A DNA stretch of 64,000 bases, taken from contig JAJZQX010000009.1 in NCBI GenBank assembly GCA_021806645.1, positions 62,001-126,000 of the forward strand. The letters are read 5' to 3'. A program made the translations under genes and the position numbers. A model generated the notes under the pieces. That model saw only the letters and a program-made list of their open reading frames with translations. It was not told the origin of the DNA and searched no databases. Shown here piece by piece: positions 57,196 to 64,000 of this stretch (the first letter of the stretch is position 1; each line of letters opens with the position of its first letter). This DNA is from Myxococcales bacterium. GTDB taxonomy: Bacteria; Myxococcota; Myxococcia; Myxococcales; Anaeromyxobacteraceae.

Positions 57196-58587
57196 TCAGG
57201 CGGCCCTGATCGGCTCCAGGCAGAGCGCCCTGTTGAGCGCCGTGATGGCCTGCCTGTAGGCGCCGCGGTCGATCACGAACTGCATGTTGATCTGCCGCAG
57301 CGACTGCGACACGCAGTTGACGTTGATGCGGTTCTCGGCCAGCACGTTGGCGGCCCGGGCCAGCACGCCGGGGATGGCGATGTTGGAGCCGATGACGCAG
57401 ACCATCGCGGCCGGCACCACCGAGACCAGCTCGTAGGTGTTCTCCAGCTCCTCGATGAAGCTCGGTGCCACCGACTTCTCCCAGATGACGTGGGTGATCG
57501 AGTTCGCGTTGGTGGCCTTCAGGATGTACGAGATGCCGTGTCGCTGGAAGATCTGCATCAGGCCGAGGTCGAAGCCGACGGTGCCGACCATGCTCGGATC
57601 GTGGATCTCGACGATGGTCACCTTGGGCGTGCCGGCGATCACCTCGATGCGGGCCTCCTTGCCCACGTATTCCTTGGTGATGAGCGTCCCCGGGTGATCG
57701 GGCTCGAAGGTGTTCTTGAGCCGGATGGCGATTCCGGCCAGCTCCATGGGCTTGGCGGCCTTGGGGTGGATGGCCTCCATGCCGACGTCGGCCAGCTGGT
57801 CGGCCACGTCGTAGTTGGTGTTGCCGACCACCACGGTGTTGCCGGCGCCGACGATCTCGGGGTCGGCCGAGGAGAGGTGGAACTCCTTGTGGATGACCGC
57901 CTCGCCCGCCTTCAGCTCCACCGCCACCTTGCTGAAGGTCACCTCGGAGTAGCCGCGGTCGAACTCCCGCATGATGCCCTCGACCCCCTTGGTGTAGCCG
58001 GTGACCACCACCACCTGCCGGGCCGGGTCCACGCCCTTGAACGACTCGTGGATCCGCTCGTCGATGGTGAGCGGCTCGTCGTCGTCGAATCCGGAGAGGT
58101 CGAGGAGCAACGACGGGATCCCCTTGGCCTTCAGGATCTCCACGCTGTTGAAGGCGGAGTGGGACTCGCCGACGGCGGCCAGCATCTCGCGGCCGGCCAG
58201 CAGCACGCTCTCGCGCTTCAGGTAGCCCGAGGCGAGGACGTGGCGCATCGAGTCCAGGTACTCCTTGAGCACCGACATCCGCTGCACGATGAAGCCGTCG
58301 GCGACCGCCAGCGGCAGGCCGATCGGCACCATGCCCCTGTTGATCTCCCTGAGCTTGCCGGTGAGGGCGTCGAGCGCGCCGGAGTAGTCGCCGCCGGCGG
58401 CGAACGTGGCGTAGACCCCCTGCTCGCCGGTCTTCTTGTGCTCGAGCAGCTGGTTGGTCACGCCGGCGTAGGCGGAGACCACGTAGACCCGGCCGAAGAC
58501 GTGCTTCGGGTCACGCAGCATGATGTTCGCGATGACATCCTCGAAGTGCGACATCGAGGTGCCGCCGATCTTCTCGACGGTGATCAT
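57196..58587 (-). CDS. Aspartate kinase, ectoine-type-like
   Basis: 463 residues. The nucleotide-binding start V-E-K-I-G-G-T-S-M differs from the usual K-F-G-G-T-S of LysC and, with V-S-A-Y-A-G-V-T-N and L-L-E-H-K-K-T-G-E-Q-G-V-Y-A, resembles the aspartokinases (Ask_Ect) found in ectoine gene clusters. Two C-terminal ACT domains are present (about 315-463). Produces aspartyl phosphate for lysine, threonine, methionine or ectoine. No ectABC genes are in the window. The ATG has a perfect GGAGG seven bases upstream, so a 62-residue extension is rejected. Confidence 0.9.
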   Translation of the reverse strand: MITVEKIGGTSMSHFEDVIANIMLRDPKHVFGRVYVVSAYAGVTNQLLEHKKTGEQGVYATFAAGGDYSGALDALTGKLREINRGMVPIGLPLAVADGFIVQRMSVLKEYLDSMRHVLASGYLKRESVLLAGREMLAAVGESHSAFNSVEILKAKGIPSLLLDLSGFDDDEPLTIDERIHESFKGVDPARQVVVVTGYTKGVEGIMREFDRGYSEVTFSKVAVELKAGEAVIHKEFHLSSADPEIVGAGNTVVVGNTNYDVADQLADVGMEAIHPKAAKPMELAGIAIRLKNTFEPDHPGTLITKEYVGKEARIEVIAGTPKVTIVEIHDPSMVGTVGFDLGLMQIFQRHGISYILKATNANSITHVIWEKSVAPSFIEELENTYELVSVVPAAMVCVIGSNIAIPGVLARAANVLAENRINVNCVSQSLRQINMQFVIDRGAYRQAITALNRALCLEPIRAA

Positions 58588-58771
58588 GGTCGGGCCTCCG
58601 ATCCGGGCGGGGGATGGTCGGTTGGGGGGGCAAGAAATAACCACGTTTCGGGTGGCGTGGCCACCGATCCCGCGTCGCACCAGGGCGTTCGCGGCGGTTG
58701 GTTCCGTGGAGCCCTCCGCGGGGCGCTCGACCCGGCCGGGCACGTGCCCGGTTCTTGCTTCGAGGCCGGTC

Positions 58772-59176
58772 ATGGCCCACCGGCTCGCCCTGGTCGTCGT
58801 CCTGGTCCCGTTGCTCCTCGCCGCCCCGCTCCGGACCTGGCTCCGCCCCGCCCCGCGCCCGCCCGGCTGCGACTCCGTGCCGCTGGGGGTGCTGCCCCGT
58901 CACTGGCTGGCCTGCGTTTCCGAGCCGCGGCCGCCGGACCGCCCGCTGGCCGACGAGGAGCGATTGCTGCTCGGACTCCAGCTCGACCTCAACTCGGCCC
59001 GGCCCGGTACGCTGGCCTTCGTCCCCGGCTTGAGCCGCCGGCTGGCGGCCGCCGTGGCGACCGACCGGGCGTCGCGCGGACGGTTCGAGCGGGTCGAGGA
59101 CCTGCGCCGGGTGCGCGGTATAGGCGAGAAGCGGCTGGCCCAGGCCCGGCGAGCGCTCGTCGTCGTCCCTCCGTAG
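58772..59176 (+). CDS. ComEA-like helix-hairpin-helix protein
   Basis: 134 residues. A membrane anchor or signal (about 3-22) is followed by a short Pro/Arg-rich stretch and a C-terminal helix-hairpin-helix domain: L-D-L-N-S-A-R-P-G-T-L-A-F-V-P-G-L and L-R-R-V-R-G-I-G-E-K-R-L. This is the layout of ComEA, the periplasmic DNA receptor of natural transformation. The cysteine pair (about 34 and 49) may form a disulfide. DNA uptake is a family inference. Confidence 0.75.
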   Translation: MAHRLALVVVLVPLLLAAPLRTWLRPAPRPPGCDSVPLGVLPRHWLACVSEPRPPDRPLADEERLLLGLQLDLNSARPGTLAFVPGLSRRLAAAVATDRASRGRFERVEDLRRVRGIGEKRLAQARRALVVVPP

Positions 59177-59232
59177 CCGCCGAGGCCCCGCCGGGGTAAA
59201 TAGGATGTCCCTGGGGGCTGGGAGGCCTTTCC

Positions 59233-60663
59233 GTGATCATCCGTTGCGAGCGCTGTTCGACGCTCTACGATCTGGACGAGACGCTCCTCGCCCCCGAAGG
59301 CTCCTCGGTCCAGTGCGTCAAGTGCCAGGCGGTCTTCAGCGCCTCGCCGCCGAAGCCCGGTGCCGCGGCCGCCAGCCAGGTCGTGCCGCCGGCCCCGCCA
59401 CCACCGCGGCCGGCCTCGCCGTCCGGCGTCCCGTCTGGCTCCGCCCGGTCAGCCGATGCGCCGCGTCCCGCGCGCGCCGGCCCCAACATCTATCGTCGGC
59501 CCCAACCGCCACCCACCGGCGCACCACCGCCCCGCCACCGTGGACGGGCGGGCGCGCCGCCCCGTGATGCCGTCTCGGCCATGGACGCCCGGCTCCGGAA
59601 CCTCGCCAGGTGGAAGCTGGCGGCGGCGCCCCTGGGGGCGGTCCTGCTCCTGCTGCTGGTCTATGGCGCCTGGTCGTCCTGGAAGCGGCAGCCCGATCCC
59701 GAGTCGCAGCGCCAGCGGACCGAGGCGATGGCGCTCATCACGCAGGACGATGGCGCCAGCCTGGCGCGCGCGGTGGAGTTGCTCGACGCCGTCCAGCAGG
59801 GCGACCATGCCTCCAACGGCAGCGTCGGGGAACGTGGACTGGCGATGGCGCTGCTCGCCGCCGCGCTCGCCGACGAGGCCGAGCCGCTCGACGAGCGGCT
59901 GGCCGCGGCGTCGGCGGAGAAGGCGCGGCTGGAGCGGGAGCGGCCGCCAGGATTCGAGGATGCACAGCGGGCGCTCGCCATGGAGGTGACCCGCCTCGAG
60001 GTGGAGCTGGCGCCGATGCGGCGGCAGTTCGAGGTGGCCACGTCCCGGGCGTCGGAGGAGCTGAAGGCGCTGGCGGCCAGGCCGAAGGGGGCGGTCGACG
60101 CCGCCCGCGGTCAAGCGGTCCTGGCCGTGCTCCACTCGGATGCGGAGGAACTGCGGCGAGCCACGGAGGTGCTGCGCGCCACGGGGAACGAGGGCTGGGC
60201 CGACCTGATGGAGCTCTGGCTAGCGGCTCGGCGGGACGGGGCGGCGCGGGACCTGGCCATCCCGAAGCTGGTGGCGCTGGTCGGCGCGCACCCCGAGCTG
60301 ATCCGCGCCCGCTTCGTACTGGCGCGGGCCCTGATGTCGGCTGGCCGGCGCGAAGAGGCCATCTCGACCCTCGTCAGCCTGCTGGCCGCCAACCCGCGCC
60401 ACGAGCGGGCCCAGCGCCTGCGTTCGCAGCTGGCCGTTCCACGCCTGATCCAGCCGCCGCCGCCCCCGCCCACGCCGCCACGCCCGGCCTGGATCCCGCG
60501 CCCGGCTCCACAGTCCGTGCCCGCGGCGCCCCCCGCGCCGGTTCTCCCGCCGCCGGCGCTTTCACCGGAGCCACCGCTTCCACCGGAGCCGAAGCCGCTG
60601 GAGACGAAACTGCCGGAGCCGAAGCCGCTGGAGACGAAACTGCCGGACCCGACCGCGGGGTGA
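59233..60663 (+). CDS. MJ0042-type zinc-ribbon protein with membrane segment and Pro-rich tail
   Basis: 476 residues. N-terminal zinc ribbon C5-x2-C8 ... C28-x2-C31 (R-C-E-R-C-S-T-L-Y-D-L-D) common in deltaproteobacterial proteins; Pro/Ala-rich linker 37-115; a membrane segment about 131-150; a helical region 155-400 with coiled-coil and TPR-like parts; then a Pro-rich tail with a 10-residue tandem repeat (E-P-K-P-L-E-T-K-L-P twice). The ribbon is cytoplasmic and the tail periplasmic if the segment spans once. Function unknown. Confidence 0.78.
   Translation: MIIRCERCSTLYDLDETLLAPEGSSVQCVKCQAVFSASPPKPGAAAASQVVPPAPPPPRPASPSGVPSGSARSADAPRPARAGPNIYRRPQPPPTGAPPPRHRGRAGAPPRDAVSAMDARLRNLARWKLAAAPLGAVLLLLLVYGAWSSWKRQPDPESQRQRTEAMALITQDDGASLARAVELLDAVQQGDHASNGSVGERGLAMALLAAALADEAEPLDERLAAASAEKARLERERPPGFEDAQRALAMEVTRLEVELAPMRRQFEVATSRASEELKALAARPKGAVDAARGQAVLAVLHSDAEELRRATEVLRATGNEGWADLMELWLAARRDGAARDLAIPKLVALVGAHPELIRARFVLARALMSAGRREEAISTLVSLLAANPRHERAQRLRSQLAVPRLIQPPPPPPTPPRPAWIPRPAPQSVPAAPPAPVLPPPALSPEPPLPPEPKPLETKLPEPKPLETKLPDPTAG
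60586..60645 (+). repeat. 30-bp tandem repeat, two exact copies, in the Pro-rich tail
   Basis: 60586-60615 and 60616-60645 are identical and in frame, adding ten residues each to the periplasmic tail of the zinc-ribbon protein. Likely to vary in copy number between strains. Confidence 0.8.
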
Positions 60664-60676
60664 GCGGCCCAGCACC

Positions 60677-61273
60677 TCAGAGGAGGGTGGCGTAAGCGAC
60701 CAGCAGCCGGCCCGCCGAGACGCGGCCGCCGCCTACCAGCAGCACGTCGTTGAGGATCTGGCCGTCGTCGCCCCGGGCCTTCCAGGGCTGGCCGGGGTTG
60801 ACGCGCAGCCGGGCCACGCCGCGCCCGGTCCGGTGCAGCACGGTGACCGTCCCGCCGTGGGCGATCCGCTCGACCAGCCCGACGTGCTCGGCTCGGCCGC
60901 CGGGCGTGTCGGAGAGGAAGATCAGGTCGCCGGGGACCGGGCGCGTGCGGCGCAGGGAACCCTCCGCCCTGGCCAGCGACTGGAGCGACCTCACGTCGGT
61001 GGCGCCGGCCGGCAGCTTCCGGCCCGCCTGCCGGTAGGCGGCCAGGACCAGCGAGGCGCAGCCGTCGCCGTAATTGACACCGCCCACCACGATCTCCTTC
61101 TGGCCGGCCAGCGATCGGGCCGTCTCCAGGGCGCGCCTGGCCGCGCCCTGGTCCGGATGTCGGGGTGCGGCTGCGGCGCGCGCTCCGGCGGGTGGCGCCG
61201 GCTTCGGCGGCACGCCGGCGCAGCCGGCGGCGAGCGCGGCGGCGACCAGCAGGAACGTCCGGGACGAGGCCAT
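60677..61273 (-). CDS. NlpC/P60-like lipoprotein peptidase
   Basis: 198 residues. Lipobox L-A-A-G-C (Cys 18) for membrane anchoring. The catalytic pattern of NlpC/P60 enzymes is visible: cysteine in G-D-G-C-A-S-L-V-L-A-A-Y-R, P-G-D-L-I-F-L-S strand, and histidine in R-A-E-H-V-G-L-V-E-R. Serine-glycine after the cysteine is replaced by Ala-Ser, so the subfamily is atypical. Expected to cut peptidoglycan stem peptides. A start 18 codons upstream is rejected because the lipobox would be buried. Confidence 0.78.
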   Translation of the reverse strand: MASSRTFLLVAAALAAGCAGVPPKPAPPAGARAAAAPRHPDQGAARRALETARSLAGQKEIVVGGVNYGDGCASLVLAAYRQAGRKLPAGATDVRSLQSLARAEGSLRRTRPVPGDLIFLSDTPGGRAEHVGLVERIAHGGTVTVLHRTGRGVARLRVNPGQPWKARGDDGQILNDVLLVGGGRVSAGRLLVAYATLL

Positions 61274-61372
61274 CGCCGCGATGCTACCGGCGGGGCGGGG
61301 ACCGTCCAATTTTCCTCGCCCCGCCATGCCGATCGCGGCGCTCGGCCCTTGCAGCCCCGGGCGTCAGCCGGT

Positions 61373-63190
61373 ATGACCGGGCGCCTCATGGTTCGTGATC
61401 GCATCATCGAATTGGTCCGCGTAGCGCTGGCCCGCGGGGCCGCCGATGGGAAGTGGCCCGACGGGGAGGTCGCCTTCTCCTTGGACAGCCCGCGGGACCA
61501 GAAACACGGCGACTTCGCCCTCAACGCCGCCATGGTGCTGGCCAAGCGGGCCGGCCGGCCGCCGCGCGAGCTGGCCGGCGCCATCGTCGAGGCGCTGCGC
61601 GCCGTGGACAGCGCCGGCGACCTCACCTCGCTCGAGGTGGCCGGGCCCGGCTTCATCAACTTGAGGCTCAACCCCGACCTCTGGCTGCGCGCGCTGGAGC
61701 GGGCGGTCGTGGCCGGCACCCGGTACGGCCGCACCGCCGTCGGGCAAGGGAAGAAGGTCATCGTCGAGTACGTCTCGGCCAACCCCACCGGCCCCATGCA
61801 CGTGGGTCACGGCCGCAACGCCGTGACCGGCGACGGCGTCCAGAACCTGCTGCGCTGGGCCGGCTACGACGTGACCCGCGAGTACTACGTCAACGACCAC
61901 GGCGCGCAGGTCCAGACCCTGGCCCGCTCCGTCCACCTCCGATACCAGGAGGCGCTCGGGCGCGCCGTGGTCTTCCCGGCCCAGGCCTATCCGGGCGAGT
62001 ACGTGAAGGAGATCGGCGCGGCGCTGGCGAAGGAATTCGGCGGGAGGTACCTGGACGCGCCGGAGGCCGCCTGGCTGGCGCTCTTCCGCGACCGGGCCGT
62101 GGAGCACGTGCTCGCCATGATCCGCGGAGACCTCGGGGCCATCCGGATCCAGTTCGACCGCTGGTCCTCGGAGAAGGCGCTCTACGAGTCCGGGACGGTG
62201 GAGCGGTTCGTCAAGGATCTCGAGGCGCGCGATCTGGTCTACGTCGGCCAGCTGCCGCCCCCCAAGTCGAAGAAGGGCGCGGGAGCGGCCCCGCCGCCGG
62301 CGGAACCGGACGAGGAGGGCATCGCCGCCGCCGATCAGCTCACGCTCTTCCGCTCGTCGGCCTACGGCGACGAGGTGGATCGCCCGGTCAAGAAGGCCGA
62401 CGGCACGCCCACCTACTTCTGTGCCGACATCGCCTACCACTGGGAGAAGAGGCAGCGGGCCGACCTGCTCGTGGACGTGCTGGGGGCCGACCACGGCGGC
62501 TACGTGCCCCGGCTCAAGGCGGCCATGGAGGCCCTCGGCCACTCCCGCGACGACCTGCACGTGGTCCTCATCCAGATGGTCAACCTGACCCGCGGCGGCG
62601 AGGCCGTGAAGATGGGCAAGCGGGCCGGCAACGTGGTCTGGCTCCGCGAGGTGGTCGACGAGGTGGGCTGCGACGCCACTCGCTACCTCTTCCTGACCCG
62701 CCGCTCCGACGCGCCGCTCGACTTCGACCTCGAGCTGGCGAAGAAGCAGACGCTCGACAACCCGGTCTTCTACGTCCAGTACGGCCACGCCCGGCTCCAC
62801 GCCATCTTCCGGAAGGCGGCGGAGAGCGGGGTGCCGGTCCCGGCCTTCGACCTCGCCGACGCCCGCACTCTCACCGCGCCCGAGGAGCTCGACCTGATCC
62901 GGCGCATCGCCGCCTTCCCCGACATGCTGGCCGGCGCGGCGCAGGCCTTCGAGCCGCACCGGGTGGTCTTCTACCTGCAGGAGATCATCGCCGCCTTCCA
63001 CTCCTGGTACACGCAGGGGAAGCGGTCGGGCGGGCGGGTGCTGGGGACCGATCCGGCCACCACCCGGGCGCGCCTCTTCCTCTGCCGGGCGCTGGCGCAG
63101 GTGCTGGCCAACGGCCTCTCGGTGCTCGGGGTCTCGGCGCCCGAGCGAATGGCCCTGCCGGAAACTGGCGATATCGGCGCCGAGGCCTAG
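61373..63190 (+). CDS. argS: Arginyl-tRNA synthetase
   Basis: 605 residues. Class I signature H-V-G-H-G after S-A-N-P-T-G-P-M, K-M-G-K-R-A-G as the KMSKS equivalent, and the N-terminal Add-1 domain (about 1-100) and C-terminal DALR anticodon-binding helices. An insertion of about 45 residues rich in Lys/Ala/Pro (about 300-325) is lineage-specific. The Met five codons later is an alternative start. Followed 57 bp later by the SPOR gene. Confidence 0.96.
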   Translation: MTGRLMVRDRIIELVRVALARGAADGKWPDGEVAFSLDSPRDQKHGDFALNAAMVLAKRAGRPPRELAGAIVEALRAVDSAGDLTSLEVAGPGFINLRLNPDLWLRALERAVVAGTRYGRTAVGQGKKVIVEYVSANPTGPMHVGHGRNAVTGDGVQNLLRWAGYDVTREYYVNDHGAQVQTLARSVHLRYQEALGRAVVFPAQAYPGEYVKEIGAALAKEFGGRYLDAPEAAWLALFRDRAVEHVLAMIRGDLGAIRIQFDRWSSEKALYESGTVERFVKDLEARDLVYVGQLPPPKSKKGAGAAPPPAEPDEEGIAAADQLTLFRSSAYGDEVDRPVKKADGTPTYFCADIAYHWEKRQRADLLVDVLGADHGGYVPRLKAAMEALGHSRDDLHVVLIQMVNLTRGGEAVKMGKRAGNVVWLREVVDEVGCDATRYLFLTRRSDAPLDFDLELAKKQTLDNPVFYVQYGHARLHAIFRKAAESGVPVPAFDLADARTLTAPEELDLIRRIAAFPDMLAGAAQAFEPHRVVFYLQEIIAAFHSWYTQGKRSGGRVLGTDPATTRARLFLCRALAQVLANGLSVLGVSAPERMALPETGDIGAEA

Positions 63191-63247
63191 ACTCGCCGCC
63201 GCCGGTACCGTGGGAGAGAGGGCTCGCGATCGGCAGGCAGGTGGGTC

Positions 63248-63874
63248 ATGGACTACGAGAACGTGAAGGTGAAGGAGCGGGTCGAGCTGTCGCTCGACGG
63301 CCGCCAGATCGCGTCGATCGTGGTCGGGGCGCTGGTGCTGCTCGGCGTGGTCTTCGTGCTCGGGCTCAACCTGGGCCGGCAACTGGCGACCAGGGGGCTC
63401 GACGTGACGCGCGGCGACGCGCTGGCCGCGCTCGACCGGCCGCCGCCCATGCCGGCCGGCCCGATCTCCGACGACGCGCTCACCTTCCACGATCGGCTCA
63501 CCAAGGATCGCCCCCCGGTTCCCGAGGTCCCGCCGGCCAGGGCCGCTCCCACGCCCGCCGCACCGGTGGCCGCAGCGCCTCCGGCCTCCCCCGGCGCGCC
63601 CACGCCGGCGCGTGGCGCCGCGCCCTCGGCCCCCGCCACCACCTTCGCGGTGCAGCTGATCTCCACGACCAGCCGCGCCGAGGCCGACAGGCTGGCCGGC
63701 AAGCTGCAAGAGTTCGATCCTCGCGTCGAGGCGGCGGAGGTGACCGGCAAGGGGCGCGTCTACCGCGTCCGCGTCGGCGTCTTCGAGACCCGCGCCGAGG
63801 CCGACAGGATGCTCAAGACCCTCGCCCCCAGGACCAGGGCGAAGGGGATGGTCGTGTCCATCCGGGCCAGGTAG
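63248..63874 (+). CDS. SPOR-domain membrane protein
   Basis: 208 residues: short cytoplasmic part, one membrane segment (about 21-42), a Pro/Ala-rich periplasmic linker (70-130), and a C-terminal SPOR domain (about 134-208: F-A-V-Q-L-I-S-T-T-S-R-A-E-A ... Y-R-V-R-V-G-V-F-E-T-R-A-E-A). SPOR domains bind denuded glycan strands at division sites, so a cell-division or cell-wall role is expected. Confidence 0.9.
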   Translation: MDYENVKVKERVELSLDGRQIASIVVGALVLLGVVFVLGLNLGRQLATRGLDVTRGDALAALDRPPPMPAGPISDDALTFHDRLTKDRPPVPEVPPARAAPTPAAPVAAAPPASPGAPTPARGAAPSAPATTFAVQLISTTSRAEADRLAGKLQEFDPRVEAAEVTGKGRVYRVRVGVFETRAEADRMLKTLAPRTRAKGMVVSIRAR

Positions 63875-63885
63875 AGTCCGGCCAG

Positions 63886-64000
63886 ATGAGCCTCTTCGAA
63901 CAGCCGAAGCGCGTGGAAAAGCCCTGGGGCCACGAGCTCTGGTGGGCGGTGAGCGAGAAGTACGTCGGGAAGCTGCTCCACGTGAAGGCCGGCTTCCAGC
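63886..64000 (+). CDS. Cupin / mannose-6-phosphate isomerase-like, N-terminal part (cut by window edge)
   Basis: Only 38 codons are visible. The text E-K-P-W-G-H-E-L-W-W-A and G-K-L-L-H-V-K-A-G matches the start of the cupin domain of type II phosphomannose isomerase or small cupins of that family. It starts 11 bp after the SPOR gene. Confidence 0.7.
   Translation, partial: MSLFEQPKRVEKPWGHELWWAVSEKYVGKLLHVKAGFQ

Overview
The window is a very GC-rich chromosome segment whose codons nearly always end in G or C. Gene content points to the Myxococcota, most like an Anaeromyxobacter-type deltaproteobacterium. It has a Ser/Thr kinase fused to an ATPase, roadblock and DUF4388 proteins, HD-GYP and chemoreceptor signalling, a multiheme cytochrome/FeS/NrfD module, a two-subunit methylmalonyl-CoA mutase, a branched-chain 2-oxoacid dehydrogenase and a selenocysteine tRNA. 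This is inferred from gene families; no rRNA is present to confirm it.

Layout. 1-5 kb: a lipoprotein cut by the left edge, a small coiled-coil protein, an MFS transporter, then a tetraheme cytochrome c / Tat FeS lipoprotein / NrfD operon preceded by an FNR-like box. 5-14.5 kb, minus strand: six nearly touching genes, namely a 1551-residue acyl-CoA-synthetase-to-GNAT fusion, a Lys20-type homocitrate synthase, an EamA exporter, a chemoreceptor, a DTW tRNA-modification enzyme and a YheT hydrolase. 14.7-21.5 kb, minus strand: a signalling locus (DUF4388/TPR protein, kinase-ATPase, two roadblock proteins, two related sensor proteins with no output domain). 21.8-27.1 kb: tRNA-Arg(CCT), tdh-kbl, speA, dodecin, a hemerythrin-like protein and tRNA-Sec. 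27.1-39 kb: a 5'-nucleotidase, two M16 proteases, a pseudouridine synthase, an MlaEFD-type lipid transporter whose MCE protein has a long beta-rich tail, a 179-bp palindromic repeat, TlpA-like thioredoxin, YacG, a PHP phosphatase-like protein and a flippase-like membrane protein.

39.0-41.1 kb holds a decayed 1.9-kb integrative element in a tRNA-Met gene. It is bounded by a 104-bp direct repeat, has no integrase, and carries only the HD-domain start of a type I-E cas3 and a TumA/TumE-like toxin-antitoxin pair. 41-44 kb: a cupredoxin and modABC. 44.5-47.3 kb: a split methylmalonyl-CoA mutase with a methyltransferase gene lodged between its subunits. 47.5-56.8 kb: moaA with an HD-GYP regulator, then lipA - E1alpha - E1beta - E2 - E3 - lipB(Nudix). 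This is a self-contained 2-oxoacid dehydrogenase plus lipoylation operon. 57-64 kb: an aspartokinase resembling ectoine-type enzymes, a ComEA-like protein, a zinc-ribbon/membrane protein, an NlpC/P60-like lipoprotein, argS, a SPOR protein and the start of a cupin/phosphomannose-isomerase-like gene.

Branched-chain acyl-CoAs from the dehydrogenase can feed propionyl-CoA into the mutase, and the molybdate importer fits with MoaA. The regions with least precedent are the ligase-GNAT/homocitrate synthase operon, the roadblock/sensor/kinase locus and the fossil Cas3/toxin element.
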